From the NCBI RefSeq assembly GCF_007859325.1, contig NZ_VOHK01000002.1, positions 248,001 through 312,000 of the forward strand: a DNA stretch of 64,000 nt, in the 5' to 3' direction. The notes under the pieces are model-generated. The model did not search any database, was not told the DNA's origin, and saw nothing but the letters and a program-made list of their open reading frames with translations. Each line of letters opens with the position of its first letter. Position 1 is the first letter of the stretch. This DNA is from Luteimonas marina (lineage in GTDB: Bacteria; Pseudomonadota; Gammaproteobacteria; Xanthomonadales; Xanthomonadaceae). Position numbers and translations under genes: made by a program. Shown here piece by piece: positions 9,245-17,818 of this stretch.

Positions 9245-10348
9245 ATGGCCGACAAGGACCAGGGCGCCGACAAGACCGAAAAGCCGACCCCGAAGAAGAT
9301 CCGCGACGCGCGCAAGGAAGGCAACGTCGCCAAGAGCAAGGAGCTGACCGGCACGGTGCTGCTGCTCGGCTGGATCGCACTCGGCGGGATGCTCGGCACG
9401 TTCATCTTCGGCCGCATCAGTGCGCTGTTCGACCAGAGCCTGCAGGCCGTCGGCAAGCCGTTCATGGAGGTGCTGCCGCAGCTAGGCCAGCTCGCGTTCG
9501 AGACCCTGCTGTGGATTCTCCTGCCGCTGATGGGCATGGCGCTGGCGCTGGGCGTGGTGATCGAGTTCCTGCAGGTCGGGCCGGTGGCCTCGATCAAGAA
9601 GGTCACGCCGAAGATGGACAAGATGAATCCGGTCGAGGGCATCAAGCGGATGTTCTCGATGGACAACCTGGTCGAGCTGGTGAAGTCGGTCCTCAAGTGC
9701 GCGGCGCTGGTCGGCATCGGCTACATCGTGCTGCGCGGGATGATGGAGTGGCTGCTCAAGCTGCCGTTCGCGCCGCCCACGGCGATGGCCGGCGCGTTCT
9801 GGCACGGGGTGAAGTGGATCGCGGTATGGACGATCGCGGTGTTCTTCTTCGTCTCCGCGCTGGACGTGTGGTACCAGAAGTTCTCCTACACCAAGAAGCT
9901 GCGGATGAGCCGGCGCGACATCCGCCAGGAGGTCAAGGAGAACGAGGGCGACCCCTACGTCAAGCAGCGCCGCCGCCAGTTGCACCAGGAGTGGGCGCAG
10001 CAGAACATGCTCTCCGCCGTGCGCAAGTCGAACGTCGTCGTGACCAACCCCACCCACATCGCCGTGGCCCTGCAGTACGAACCCGGCGAGACCGAGCTGC
10101 CGGTGGTGGTGGCCAAGGGCGAGGGCGCGTTCGCTGAGCTGATCAAGAAGACCGCGGTGGAGGAGGGCATCCCGATCCTGCAGAACGTGCCGCTGGCGCG
10201 CGGGCTCAACGAACACGTCGAGCTGGACGACTACATCGGCAACGAGTTCTTCGACGCGGTGGCCGAGGTGCTGCACTGGGCGGAGAACGTGCGCCGCGAG
10301 CGCGGGGACGATGTCGAGACGGTGTATCGGGAGCCGGAGGGGGAGTAG
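9245..10348 (+). CDS. sctU: Type III secretion export switch protein, SctU/YscU family (orphan)
   Basis: This 367-residue protein has the full SctU/FlhB layout. It begins with a basic N-terminus (TEKPTPKKIRDARKEGNVAK), followed by four membrane helices at about 36-56, 85-107, 143-165 and 187-207. A linker follows, then the cytoplasmic autocleavage domain with NPTH at residues 268-271. Cleavage after Asn switches substrate class in this family. The N-terminal motif, MNPVEGIKRMF in the cytoplasmic loop, and the C-terminal VDDYI-like stretch (LDDYIGNEFFDAVAEVLHWA) match YscU-type injectisome proteins better than flagellar FlhB. No other secretion or flagellar gene lies within this window, so the gene is isolated. 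The start ATG has only a weak ribosome binding site. Confidence 0.88.
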   Translation: MADKDQGADKTEKPTPKKIRDARKEGNVAKSKELTGTVLLLGWIALGGMLGTFIFGRISALFDQSLQAVGKPFMEVLPQLGQLAFETLLWILLPLMGMALALGVVIEFLQVGPVASIKKVTPKMDKMNPVEGIKRMFSMDNLVELVKSVLKCAALVGIGYIVLRGMMEWLLKLPFAPPTAMAGAFWHGVKWIAVWTIAVFFFVSALDVWYQKFSYTKKLRMSRRDIRQEVKENEGDPYVKQRRRQLHQEWAQQNMLSAVRKSNVVVTNPTHIAVALQYEPGETELPVVVAKGEGAFAELIKKTAVEEGIPILQNVPLARGLNEHVELDDYIGNEFFDAVAEVLHWAENVRRERGDDVETVYREPEGE

Positions 10349-10378
10349 GGCGAATCCGTGTCGGAAGCTTGCACTCCC

Positions 10379-10465
10379 GTCATCCCCGCGAAGGCGGGGA
10401 CCCAGTGTCTTTGTTGTTGATTTGCAAGCTTGAAGACACTGGGTTCCCGCCTTCGCGGGAATGAC
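10379..10465. repeat. REP-type inverted repeat pair, family B
   Basis: GTCATCCCCGCGAAGGCGGG begins at 10379 and its near-complement (CCCGCCTTCGCGGGAATGAC) ends at 10465. The inner arms CCCAGTGTCTT and AAGACACTGGG are also complementary, giving a long hairpin just after sctU that could end or stabilise its transcript. Confidence 0.85.
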
Positions 10466-10489
10466 GGGTTGTAGAGACCTGCCCCCTTT

Positions 10490-10555
10490 GTCATTTCGAC
10501 CGAAGGGAGAAATCTGCTGTCATCGCGGGAGATTTCTCCCTTCGGTCGAAATGAC
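10490..10555. repeat. REP-type inverted repeat pair, family A
   Basis: The 26-base element at 10490-10515 and its exact reverse complement at 10530-10555 are separated by only 14 bases. They are identical to the arms at 3747-3847 and 33428-33563. The pair lies in the convergent space between sctU and the regA-like gene. Confidence 0.85.
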
Positions 10556-10581
10556 AGGCAGGAGAGCGCGCCGCGGTGGTA

Positions 10582-11121
10582 TCACTTCACCCGCTGCTTC
10601 TCCAGCTTCCGCGCCAGCGTGCGCCGGTGCATGCCGAGCTGGCGCGCGGCCTCGGAGATGTTGAAGTCGGCCGCGGCCAGCGCCTCGTGGATGTGCTCCC
10701 ACTCCAGCGTCTTGATCGAGGTCTGGCGACGCGTCAGCTGCACGTCCGTATCCCCGTCCTCGCGCGCGAACGCGGCCTCGATGTCGTCGGTGTTCGAGGG
10801 CTTGGCGAGGTAGTGACGCGCGCCGAGCTTGATCGCCTCGACCGCGGTGGCGATGCTGGCGTAGCCGGTCAGCACCACGATCAGCATGTCCGGATCAAAC
10901 GCGTGCAGCGCCTTGACGCAGGCCAGGCCGGAGCTGCCGCCGGCCAGCTTCAGGTCGACCACGGCGTGGGTCGGCGCGAACTCCGCGAGCAGCGGCGCCA
11001 GCGCGTCGAGGCTGGCGGCGTCGCGCACCGCGTAGCCGCGACGCTCGAACGAGCGCGACAGCGTGCGCGCGAACGCGGCGTCGTCCTCGACGATCAGCAG
11101 GCGGCGGGCGTCATCGGTCAT
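10582..11121 (-). CDS. regA: RegA/PrrA/ActR-type redox response regulator
   Basis: This 179-residue regulator has a receiver domain (LLIVEDDAAFARTLSRSFER) with phospho-acceptor Asp56 in VVDLKLAGG, the switch Thr in VVLTGYASIATAVEA and the conserved Lys in HYLAKPS. It ends in a short Fis-type helix-turn-helix (DFNISEAARQLGMHRRTLAR). This compact receiver-Fis form without an AAA+ domain is the hallmark of RegA/PrrA/ActR, global redox regulators of respiration. Its start overlaps the end of the sensor kinase gene by 11 bases, so the two are translationally coupled. It is the last gene of the cyo-SURF1-regBA run. Confidence 0.88.
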   Translation of the reverse strand: MTDDARRLLIVEDDAAFARTLSRSFERRGYAVRDAASLDALAPLLAEFAPTHAVVDLKLAGGSSGLACVKALHAFDPDMLIVVLTGYASIATAVEAIKLGARHYLAKPSNTDDIEAAFAREDGDTDVQLTRRQTSIKTLEWEHIHEALAAADFNISEAARQLGMHRRTLARKLEKQRVK

Positions 11122-12439
11122 CTTCGTCGGGTTCCAGCGACAGCGCCGGCAGCGGCAGGGTCACGGTGACCGTGGCGCCGCCGGGCGCGTTGCGTGCGGC
11201 AATGGTACCGCCAAGGGTGCGCGCGACGTTCACGGCGAGGAACAGCCCCAGCCCGCGCCCGGGCGCGCCCTTGCTCGACTGGTAGGGCTTGCCGATGCGC
11301 TCGATCATGTCCTCGGGAAAGCCGGGGCCGTCGTCGCGCACGCGCAGCACCAGCGCATCGTCGACGCGTTCGGCCTCCATCGTCACGCTCGAGCGCGAGG
11401 CCTCCAGCGCATTGTCGAGGATGTTCCACAGCATCTGCTGCAGGCCGGCGTCGGCGACGATGGCGAAGTCGGCGTCGAGCCGGTCGCGGTATTCGAAGCC
11501 GCGCACGGTGCGGCTGCGCTTCCACTCGTCGACGAGCTCGTCCAGGAACCTGCGCAGCGTGGTGCCGTGCGTCGCCTCGCCGCGGGTCTCGCCGGCGGTG
11601 GCGAGGATGTTGGAGACGATGGCCTTGCAGCGCAGGACCTGCGCCTGCATCTCGGTCACGTCCTGCAGCAGCTCGGGATCGGAGGCGAAGTGCGGCAGGT
11701 GCTGCCAGTCGCCGAGGATCACCGCCAGCGTCGACAGCGGCGTGCCCAGTTCGTGCGCGGCGCCGGAGGCGAGCAGGCCCATGCGCACGATGTGCTCCTC
11801 CTCGGCCGCGCGCTGGCGCAACGCCGCCAGCCGCGCGTCGCGCGCGCGGATGATGCGGCCGATGCGGGTGATGAACACCACCAGCAGGGTCGCGATCAGC
11901 GCGAAGCACAGCAGCAGGCCCTGCACGTAGGGATCGGACAGGCCGCCGTCGGGACTGGCCGGCAGCGTGACCGGGCCGGGCGCGACGGCGAGGCCGGCCA
12001 CGCAGGCGCAGGTCACGGCCACGATCACCCAGCTCGACCACGGCTTGAGCAGCACCGCCGCCAGCGCGACCTGCAGCAGGTACAGGAAGGCGAAGGGATT
12101 GGCGATGCCGCCGCTCAGGTAGAGCTGCACGGTGAGCGCGGCGACGTCGACCAGCAGGCCGAGCAGCAGCGCCGCGTTGGTGACGCGCCCGCGGCCGCGC
12201 CAGCGCAGCATCGCCGCGCCGTTGAACGCCGCCAGTCCGGCGAGCACCGCCAGCATCGGCAGCAGCGGCAGCGCGATGCCGAGGCCGGCATGCACCAGCG
12301 AGATCGTCAGCAGCTGGCCAACCACCGCGATCCAGCGCAGCTGGATCAGCTGGCGCATGCTGTTGACGCCGGCGCTGTCGTGCGAGTCCGCGGGATCGAC
12401 GTCGGCGCGAACGGTGGACGGAACGGGGATCTGCGGCAT
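11111..12439 (-). CDS. regB: RegB/PrrB/ActS-type membrane sensor histidine kinase
   Basis: This 442-residue kinase has about six membrane helices in residues 30-200. It contains the RegB quinone-binding signature GGxxNPF as SGGIANPFAFLYL, followed by the phosphorylation box GLLASGAAHELGTPLSTLAV. A C-terminal ATPase domain follows (NILDNALEASRSS, VRDDGPGFPEDM, GRGLGLFLAVNVA). A Cys in VLRCKAIVSNI about 42 residues after the His may correspond to the redox-active Cys of RegB; that is inference. The family autophosphorylates when the quinone pool is reduced and passes phosphate to RegA. It lies 25 bases after the SURF1-like gene, downstream of a quinol oxidase operon, which suits a sensor of quinol redox state. 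Confidence 0.88.
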   Translation of the reverse strand: MPQIPVPSTVRADVDPADSHDSAGVNSMRQLIQLRWIAVVGQLLTISLVHAGLGIALPLLPMLAVLAGLAAFNGAAMLRWRGRGRVTNAALLLGLLVDVAALTVQLYLSGGIANPFAFLYLLQVALAAVLLKPWSSWVIVAVTCACVAGLAVAPGPVTLPASPDGGLSDPYVQGLLLCFALIATLLVVFITRIGRIIRARDARLAALRQRAAEEEHIVRMGLLASGAAHELGTPLSTLAVILGDWQHLPHFASDPELLQDVTEMQAQVLRCKAIVSNILATAGETRGEATHGTTLRRFLDELVDEWKRSRTVRGFEYRDRLDADFAIVADAGLQQMLWNILDNALEASRSSVTMEAERVDDALVLRVRDDGPGFPEDMIERIGKPYQSSKGAPGRGLGLFLAVNVARTLGGTIAARNAPGGATVTVTLPLPALSLEPDEDDR

Positions 12440-12464
12440 CGGTCGGGTTCGGGCGTGGATGCGG

Positions 12465-13196
12465 TCAGTGCCGCCGGCGGCGCTCCCCGGACAGGACGCG
12501 CCGGATGGCGTAGGCCACCATGCCCGCCAGCGCGAACCAGGTCAGCGCGTACTGCAGGTGGTGGTCGCGGAACCGTACCACGGTCATGCCGCCGCGCGGC
12601 CACGCCGGTGCCGCCGGGTCGAAGGCGGCGTCGATGAAGTACGGCGCCACGTCATCCAGGCCGCGGGCGGTCGCGATCGCGTGCACGTCGCGCGAGTACC
12701 AGCGATCCTGCGCCGGCAGGTTGTCGCGCAGGATGCGGCCGCCGGGTTCGTCGAGGCGCAGCAGGCCTTCGATGCGCACCGGGCCGGCCGGCGCGGGCGC
12801 AGCCGACTCGCGCGCATCGGCCGCGACGAAGCCGCGGTTGACCAGCACGATGTCGCCGGCGTCGGTGCGCAGCGGCGAGAGGATCCAGGCGCCGGGGCCG
12901 AGTTCGGTCAGGGCATCGACGCGGGTGTCGCGATCGGGCAGGAATTCGCCCTGTGCGAACACGCGGCGGTACTCGGCGCCGGCGGCATCCACCTGCGGCC
13001 ACTGCGCGCGCGGCGGCGCGGCGACCGGGTCGGCGTGGATGCGGCCGTCGACCCGCGCGATCAGGTCGTGCTTCCAGTGCAGCCGCTTCACCTGCCAGAC
13101 GCCGAGCGCGGTGAAGGCGGCGAACAGGACGGCGAGCAGGGCGAGGAAGGCGGCCCTGGCGAAACGGCGCGGCGGGGGGCGGGGTTCGGCGCTCAT
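12465..13196 (-). CDS. SURF1-family oxidase assembly protein
   Basis: This 243-residue protein has the SURF1/Shy1 layout: an N-terminal membrane helix (AAFLALLAVLFAAFTALGVW), the following GVWQVKRLHWKHDLI, a periplasmic domain with VLVNRGFVA, and a C-terminal membrane helix in the signature FRDHHLQYALTWFALA. SURF1 proteins deliver or help insert heme into the heme-copper oxidase subunit I. It sits 114 bases after cyoD, with a REP pair in between, and just before regB, so it probably serves the Cyo oxidase here. Such a gene is more often linked to aa3-type cytochrome c oxidases, but quinol-oxidase-linked copies exist. Confidence 0.88.
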   Translation of the reverse strand: MSAEPRPPPRRFARAAFLALLAVLFAAFTALGVWQVKRLHWKHDLIARVDGRIHADPVAAPPRAQWPQVDAAGAEYRRVFAQGEFLPDRDTRVDALTELGPGAWILSPLRTDAGDIVLVNRGFVAADARESAAPAPAGPVRIEGLLRLDEPGGRILRDNLPAQDRWYSRDVHAIATARGLDDVAPYFIDAAFDPAAPAWPRGGMTVVRFRDHHLQYALTWFALAGMVAYAIRRVLSGERRRRH

Positions 13197-13210
13197 CGGC
13201 TTTCGACATC

Positions 13211-13286
13211 GTCATTCCAGCGCAAGCTGGAATCCATTGTGCTCCTGGGCGCTTCCGCGATGGATTCCAGCTTGCGCTGGAATGAC
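13211..13286. repeat. REP-type inverted repeat pair, family E
   Basis: GTCATTCCAGCGCAAGCTGG starts at 13211 and its complement (CCAGCTTGCGCTGGAATGAC) ends at 13286. The outer arms are perfectly complementary for about 28 bases. The pair lies between cyoD and the SURF1-like gene and could lower expression of the downstream genes or protect the upstream mRNA. A relative is at 45286-45408. Confidence 0.85.
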
Positions 13287-13310
13287 GGCAGAAGGGGGCA
13301 GAAGGCAGCC

Positions 13311-13688
13311 CTACGGCATGCTCTGCATGTCGTGCATCGCCGGCATCATGTTGCTGTTCATGTGGTGCATGACCCACAGCGTGCCGATCAGCACGATCAC
13401 CAGCAGCACCGCGGTGAAGATCAGGGCCAGCAGGTTCCAGCCGCCCTCCGACTTCGGGTTCATGTGCAGGAAATAGACCATGTGCACCACCACCTGCACC
13501 ATCGCGAAGGCGAGGACCACCAGGGTGGTGATGGTCGGCGTCGGCAGCACCTTGGCCATCACCAGCCAGAACGGGATCGCGGTCAGCAGCACCGACAGCA
13601 CGAAGCCGGTCAGGTATTCCCTGCCGCTGACGTGCGGGATGCCGTCTTCGAGGAAGTCGTCGTGGTGATTCGGGGAATGCTCGCTCAT
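13311..13688 (-). CDS. cyoD: Cytochrome o ubiquinol oxidase subunit IV
   Basis: This 125-residue protein has three membrane helices (about 28-45, 55-75 and 88-110) and the subunit IV pattern REYLTGFVLSVLLTAIPFWL, then VVVHMVYFLHMNPKSEGGWN. The C-terminus is unusually Met/His rich (MHHMNSNMMPAMHDMQSMP), which could bind copper; this tail is longer than in E. coli CyoD. The ATG at 13686-13688 overlaps the cyoC stop in an ATGA arrangement. A longer upstream reading overlaps cyoC and is not credible. The subunit helps assembly of the CuB site in the oxidase. Confidence 0.92.
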   Translation of the reverse strand: MSEHSPNHHDDFLEDGIPHVSGREYLTGFVLSVLLTAIPFWLVMAKVLPTPTITTLVVLAFAMVQVVVHMVYFLHMNPKSEGGWNLLALIFTAVLLVIVLIGTLWVMHHMNSNMMPAMHDMQSMP

Positions 13689-14314
13689 CACAGCGTGCCC
13701 ATCAGGTAGACGAAGGTGAAGACGCCGATCCAGACGACGTCGAGGAAGTGCCAGAACAGCGACAGGCAGGCGATGCGGCGCGTGGTAGTGCGGTTCAGGC
13801 CCCAGCGGCCCACCTGCATGCACAGCACCACCAGCCAGAGCACGCCGAACAGCACGTGCAGGCCGTGGGTGCCGACCAGGGCGAAGAACGCCGACAGGAA
13901 CGCGCTGCGCTGCGGTCCGGCGCCAAGGTGGATCAGGTGCTGGAATTCGTACAGCTCGATGCCGAGGAACACCAGGCCCAGCGCGCCGGTCACCAGCAGC
14001 CAGGCGATGGTGCCGCGCGCGTTGCGCCGCTGCATCGCCAGCATCGCGAAGCCGTAGGTGATCGACGACAGCAGCAGCACCGCGGTGTTGACCGCGATCA
14101 GCGTCAGGTCGAACAGGTCGCCGCCGGCGGGGCCGGCCGCGTAGCTCTTCGAGAACACGCCGAACGTGGCGAACAGGCTGCCGAAGATCATCAGGTCGCT
14201 GAGCAGGTAGATCCAGAAGCCCAGCAGGGTGCCGTTCTGCGGATGGTGCGCGCCGCGCTCGTCGAGGAAGACCGGCGAGCCGTCGGCATGGTTCAGGGCG
14301 ATGGACTCAGACAC
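13688..14314 (-). CDS. cyoC: Cytochrome o ubiquinol oxidase subunit III
   Basis: This 208-residue protein has five hydrophobic helices and the subunit III signatures [20 protein letters not shown] and [18 protein letters not shown], matching E. coli CyoC in length. It is an integral membrane structural subunit of the bo3 quinol oxidase. Its start overlaps the cyoB end by 8 bases and its stop overlaps the cyoD start, so cyoBCD are tightly coupled. Confidence 0.95.
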   Translation of the reverse strand: MSESIALNHADGSPVFLDERGAHHPQNGTLLGFWIYLLSDLMIFGSLFATFGVFSKSYAAGPAGGDLFDLTLIAVNTAVLLLSSITYGFAMLAMQRRNARGTIAWLLVTGALGLVFLGIELYEFQHLIHLGAGPQRSAFLSAFFALVGTHGLHVLFGVLWLVVLCMQVGRWGLNRTTTRRIACLSLFWHFLDVVWIGVFTFVYLMGTL

Positions 14315-16316
14315 GGATGCCCTCCAGTTGCGCGGTGCGCGCGGCCTCGGTCGCGGCGACTTCCTCGGCGGGGATGTGGTGGTCGCGGTCGCGGTCGAAG
14401 CTGTGCCAGATCGCGTAGGCCACCACCGCCAGCAGCGAGGCCGCCGCCAGCCACCAGATGTGCCAGATCAGCGCAAAGCCGCAGGCGGTCGCCAGCACCG
14501 ACAGGATCACGCCGGCGCCGGTGTTGCGCGGCATGTGGATCGGCCCGAAGCCGCTGGTCGGGCGCCGGAAGCCGCGCTGCTTCATGTCCGCCCAGGCGTC
14601 GTTGTCGTGCACCACGGGGGTGAAGGCGAAGTTGTAGTCCGGCGGCGGCGACGAGGTCGACCACTCCAGCGTGCGCCCGTTCCACGGATCGCCGGTGACG
14701 TCGCGCAACTGCTCGCGCCTGCGGAAGCTCACGACCAGGCAGATCAGGAAGCTGGCGATGCCGATCGCCACCAGCACCGCGCCGAACAGCGCGATCTGGA
14801 ACCAGATCTGCAGCGAGGGATCCTCGAAGTGGCTCACGCGCCGGGTCACGCCCATCAGGCCGAGCACGTACAGCGGCGTGAACGCGAACCAGTAGCCGGC
14901 GAGCCAGAACCAGAACGCCATCTTCCCCCAGAAGTCGTCGAGCCTGAAGCCGAACGCCTTCGGGAACCAGTGGGTCATCGCCGCGAACAGTCCGAACACC
15001 ACGCCGCCGATGATCACGTTGTGGAAGTGCGCCACCAGGAACAGCGAGTTGTGCAGCACGAAGTCGGCCGGCGGCACCGCCAGCAGCACGCCGGTCATGC
15101 CGCCGATGACGAAGGTGATCATGAAGCCCATCGTCCACAGCATCGGCACCTCGAAGCGGATGCGGCCGCGGTACATGGTGAACAGCCAGTTGAAGATCTT
15201 CGCGCCCGTCGGGATCGAGATGATCATCGTGGTGATGCCGAAGAACGAGTTGACGCTGGCGCCCGAGCCCATCGTGAAGAAGTGGTGCAGCCACACCAGG
15301 TACGACAGCACGGTGATGCAGACGGTGGCGTAGACCATCGAGCTGTAGCCGAACAGGCGCTTGCCCGAGTAGGTGGACACCACTTCTGAGAACACGCCGA
15401 ACACCGGCAGGATCAGGATGTAGACCTCCGGGTGGCCCCAGATCCAGATCAGGTTCACGTACAGCATGGCGTTGCCGCCGAGGTCGGTCGTGAAGAAGTT
15501 GGTGCCGACGTAGCGGTCGAGCGTCATCAGCGCCAGCACCGCGGTCAGCACCGGGAACGACACCACGATCAGCACGTTGGTGCACAGCGCGGTCCAGGTG
15601 AACACCGGCATCTTCATCAGGCCCATGCCCGGCGCGCGCATCTTGACGATGGTCACGATCAGGTTCACGCCCGACAACAACGTGCCCACGCCGGCGATCT
15701 GCAGGGCCCAGATGTAGTAGTCGAGCCCGACGCCGGTGTCCTGGTTGCCGAGGTTGGACAGCGCCAGCCAGCCGGAGGTGGAGAACTCGCCGAAGAACAG
15801 CGACAGCATGACCAGCATCGCGCCGGCGGTGGTCATCCAGAAGCTGAAGTTGTTGAGGAACGGGAATGCCACGTCGCGCGCGCCGATCTGCAGCGGCACG
15901 ATGTAGTTCATCAGGCCGGTGACCAGCGGCATCGCCACGAAGAAGATCATGATCACGCCGTGGGCGGTGAAGATCTGGTCGTAGTGGTGCGGCGGCAGGT
16001 AGCCGAGGTTGTCGCCGAAGGCCATCGCCTGGTGCAGGCGCATCATGATCGCGTCGGCGAAGCCGCGCAGCAGCATCACCAGGCCCAGCACCATGTACAT
16101 GATGCCGATCTTCTTGTGGTCGATGCTGGTGAACCAGTCGCGCCACAGCCAGCCCCACAGCCGATGCTTCGTGATCAGCGCCAGCAGCGCGAGGCCGCCG
16201 ATGACGGTGCCGACGAAGGTCGCGGCGATGATCGGGTCGTGCAGCATCGGGATCGCGTCCCATGCCATGCGGCCGGTCAGGGGGGAGTGGGTGACGGTGG
16301 AGGGGTCGAGGGCCAT
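14307..16316 (-). CDS. cyoB: Cytochrome o ubiquinol oxidase subunit I (heme b, heme o3, CuB)
   Basis: This 669-residue catalytic subunit reduces O2 to water with quinol and pumps protons across the inner membrane. It carries all expected ligands: [17 protein letters not shown] (low-spin heme His), [20 protein letters not shown] (CuB His and cross-linked Tyr), [10 protein letters not shown] (two CuB His) and [11 protein letters not shown] (heme ligands). An N-terminal extra helix region ([20 protein letters not shown]) and an [16 protein letters not shown] motif fit the A-type heme-copper family. It is 187 bases downstream of cyoA, a gap filled by REP-like sequence, and overlaps cyoC. Confidence 0.96.
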   Translation of the reverse strand: MALDPSTVTHSPLTGRMAWDAIPMLHDPIIAATFVGTVIGGLALLALITKHRLWGWLWRDWFTSIDHKKIGIMYMVLGLVMLLRGFADAIMMRLHQAMAFGDNLGYLPPHHYDQIFTAHGVIMIFFVAMPLVTGLMNYIVPLQIGARDVAFPFLNNFSFWMTTAGAMLVMLSLFFGEFSTSGWLALSNLGNQDTGVGLDYYIWALQIAGVGTLLSGVNLIVTIVKMRAPGMGLMKMPVFTWTALCTNVLIVVSFPVLTAVLALMTLDRYVGTNFFTTDLGGNAMLYVNLIWIWGHPEVYILILPVFGVFSEVVSTYSGKRLFGYSSMVYATVCITVLSYLVWLHHFFTMGSGASVNSFFGITTMIISIPTGAKIFNWLFTMYRGRIRFEVPMLWTMGFMITFVIGGMTGVLLAVPPADFVLHNSLFLVAHFHNVIIGGVVFGLFAAMTHWFPKAFGFRLDDFWGKMAFWFWLAGYWFAFTPLYVLGLMGVTRRVSHFEDPSLQIWFQIALFGAVLVAIGIASFLICLVVSFRRREQLRDVTGDPWNGRTLEWSTSSPPPDYNFAFTPVVHDNDAWADMKQRGFRRPTSGFGPIHMPRNTGAGVILSVLATACGFALIWHIWWLAAASLLAVVAYAIWHSFDRDRDHHIPAEEVAATEAARTAQLEGIRV

Positions 16317-16390
16317 CGGTGTTTCCGGGGGAAAGCGGTGGTGCGTTGGATCAGGGGCGTGTTGGGGTCGCGCCGGGAAAACTCCGGTTT

Positions 16391-16485
16391 GTCACTCCGA
16401 ACGTAGTGAGAAGCGCTTTACAACAGCGAAGCTGGTCAATCTCGGAAGACCTGGAACGCAGATTTCTCGCTGCGCTCGAAATGAC
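16391..16485. repeat. REP-like inverted repeat between cyoA and cyoB
   Basis: An imperfect pair sits in the 187-base space between cyoA and cyoB. GTCACTCCGAACGTAGTGAG starts at 16391, and a GATTTCTCGCTGCGCTCGAA-type arm ends with ATGAC near 16485. The second arm resembles family A with GCTGCGC in place of CCTTCGG. Its place inside the operon suggests an effect on differential mRNA stability. Confidence 0.65.
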
Positions 16486-16503
16486 AGTTGTCTGGATCGT
16501 TCG

Positions 16504-17571
16504 TCAGGGCGCCTGCAGGCCTCCGGCGACGGATTGCGGGGCCGCCGGGAACGGGGCGGGCAGCCGGTCCACGGTGCAGACGCCCGCGCTGACGAAGGGG
16601 CCTGAGGCGAGGTTGCCGCGGCGCGGCCTCGCCAGCGCGTCGATGGCGTCGAGCCCCAGCCCGCCCATGGCGTCGTAGGCCATCATCTGGTGCATGCACA
16701 GCCGGTCGGTGTCGACGCAGCGGTTGACCACCGCGTCGAACAGGCCGCTGTCGACGCTGGCGTAGCGGCGCGCGGGTTCGCGCGCGCTGGGCACTTCCAG
16801 CTTCAGGTACTCGTCGCGGGTCAGCGCGCCGCCGCCGGCGCGCGTGGCCGCGATCCACTGCGAGAATCCTTCCTCCGGCAGCGCATGGAAGCGGAAGCGC
16901 ATGTGCGAGAAGCCTTCGCCGCTGTAGTGCGAGGACAGGCCTTCATAGTCGCCGGCCTCGTTCATCACCGCGTGGAGCTTGGTCTCCATCGCCGGCATGG
17001 TGTAGATCATCCCGGCCAGCGCGGGCACGTAGAACGCGTTCATCGTGCTCGACGAGGTCAGCCGGAAGCGGATCGGCCGGTCGACCGGGGCGGCCATCTC
17101 GTTGACCGAGGCCACGCCGTACTCGGGATAGACGAACAGCCACTTCCAGTCCAGCGCCACCACCTGCACCTCCAGCGGCTCGACGCCCTCGGGGACCGGG
17201 CGGCCGGGCGCGATGCGGTCGAGCGGGCGGTGCGGATCGAGCAGGTGGGTACTGATCCAGGTGATCGCGCCCAGGGCGATGATGATCAGCAGCGGGATCG
17301 CCCAGATCACCAGTTCCAGCTGGGTGGAGTGGTCCCAGTCGGGCGTGTAGGTGGCCTTGCGGTTGGAGGCGCGGTAGCGCCAGGCGAACAGCAGGGTCAT
17401 CGCGATCACCGGCACGATGACCAGCAGCATCAGCCCCGTGGCGACCACGATGAGCTTGCCCTGCTGCGCGGCGATGTCGCCGGGCGGGGACAGGACGACG
17501 GTGCTGCAGCCGGCCATGAGCGGTAGGGCAAGGGCGGGCAGCCAGCGGAGGGCGCGACGGATGGCGGACAT
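16504..17571 (-). CDS. cyoA: Cytochrome o ubiquinol oxidase subunit II
   Basis: This 355-residue lipoprotein subunit starts at the ATG 17569-17571 (MSAIRRALRWLPALALPLMA) with lipobox LMAGC. Two membrane helices (about 35-60 and 80-100) and a periplasmic cupredoxin fold follow (VQVVALDWKWLFVYPEYGVA, TMNAFYVPALAGMIYTMPAM). The CuA ligands of cytochrome c oxidases are missing; the region reads SSHYSGEGFSHMRFRF. This marks a quinol-oxidising enzyme. It is longer than E. coli CyoA because of a C-terminal extension with a few Cys residues (VVNRCVDTDRLCMHQMM). It is the first gene of the operon; the start 12 codons upstream is less likely because the lipobox would sit too deep. Confidence 0.94.
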   Translation of the reverse strand: MSAIRRALRWLPALALPLMAGCSTVVLSPPGDIAAQQGKLIVVATGLMLLVIVPVIAMTLLFAWRYRASNRKATYTPDWDHSTQLELVIWAIPLLIIIALGAITWISTHLLDPHRPLDRIAPGRPVPEGVEPLEVQVVALDWKWLFVYPEYGVASVNEMAAPVDRPIRFRLTSSSTMNAFYVPALAGMIYTMPAMETKLHAVMNEAGDYEGLSSHYSGEGFSHMRFRFHALPEEGFSQWIAATRAGGGALTRDEYLKLEVPSAREPARRYASVDSGLFDAVVNRCVDTDRLCMHQMMAYDAMGGLGLDAIDALARPRRGNLASGPFVSAGVCTVDRLPAPFPAAPQSVAGGLQAP

Positions 17572-17699
17572 GGACGGACGAACCGGGAACCGATTGATCC
17601 AGGTCAATGTAGTCAGCGCGGCAGGTCAGGACCATTGGACGTTTTGTCCCATCGCATCGCGGGCGCGCCGCTGCGACACTATCGATCGGCCCCATCCCT

Positions 17700-17774
17700 T
17701 GTAGGAGCGCCTTCAGGCGCGACCACCCGTCCGGACGCCGTGGATGTCCGGTCGCGGCTGAAGCCGCTCCTGCA
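17700..17774. repeat. REP-type inverted repeat pair, family C
   Basis: TGTAGGAGCGCCTTCAGGCG at 17700 is paired with GGCTGAAGCCGCTCCTGCA ending at 17774. It is nearly the same as the pair at 8618-8693. It lies between the divergent cyoA and MFS genes, so the promoters of both must share about 240 bases with it. Confidence 0.85.
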
Positions 17775-17818
17775 GAGGTCATGGGCCTGCGCCCCCAGCA
17801 AGACGAGCCCTGCCGCCG

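Noticed and set aside
9245..10348. Reading the SctU-like gene as flagellar FlhB
   Set aside because: The N-terminal TEKPTPKKIRDARK, the MNPVEGIKRMF loop and the DDYIGNEFF...AEVLHW C-terminus fit YscU-type proteins better, and no flagellar gene is nearby. FlhB cannot be fully excluded without a tree.
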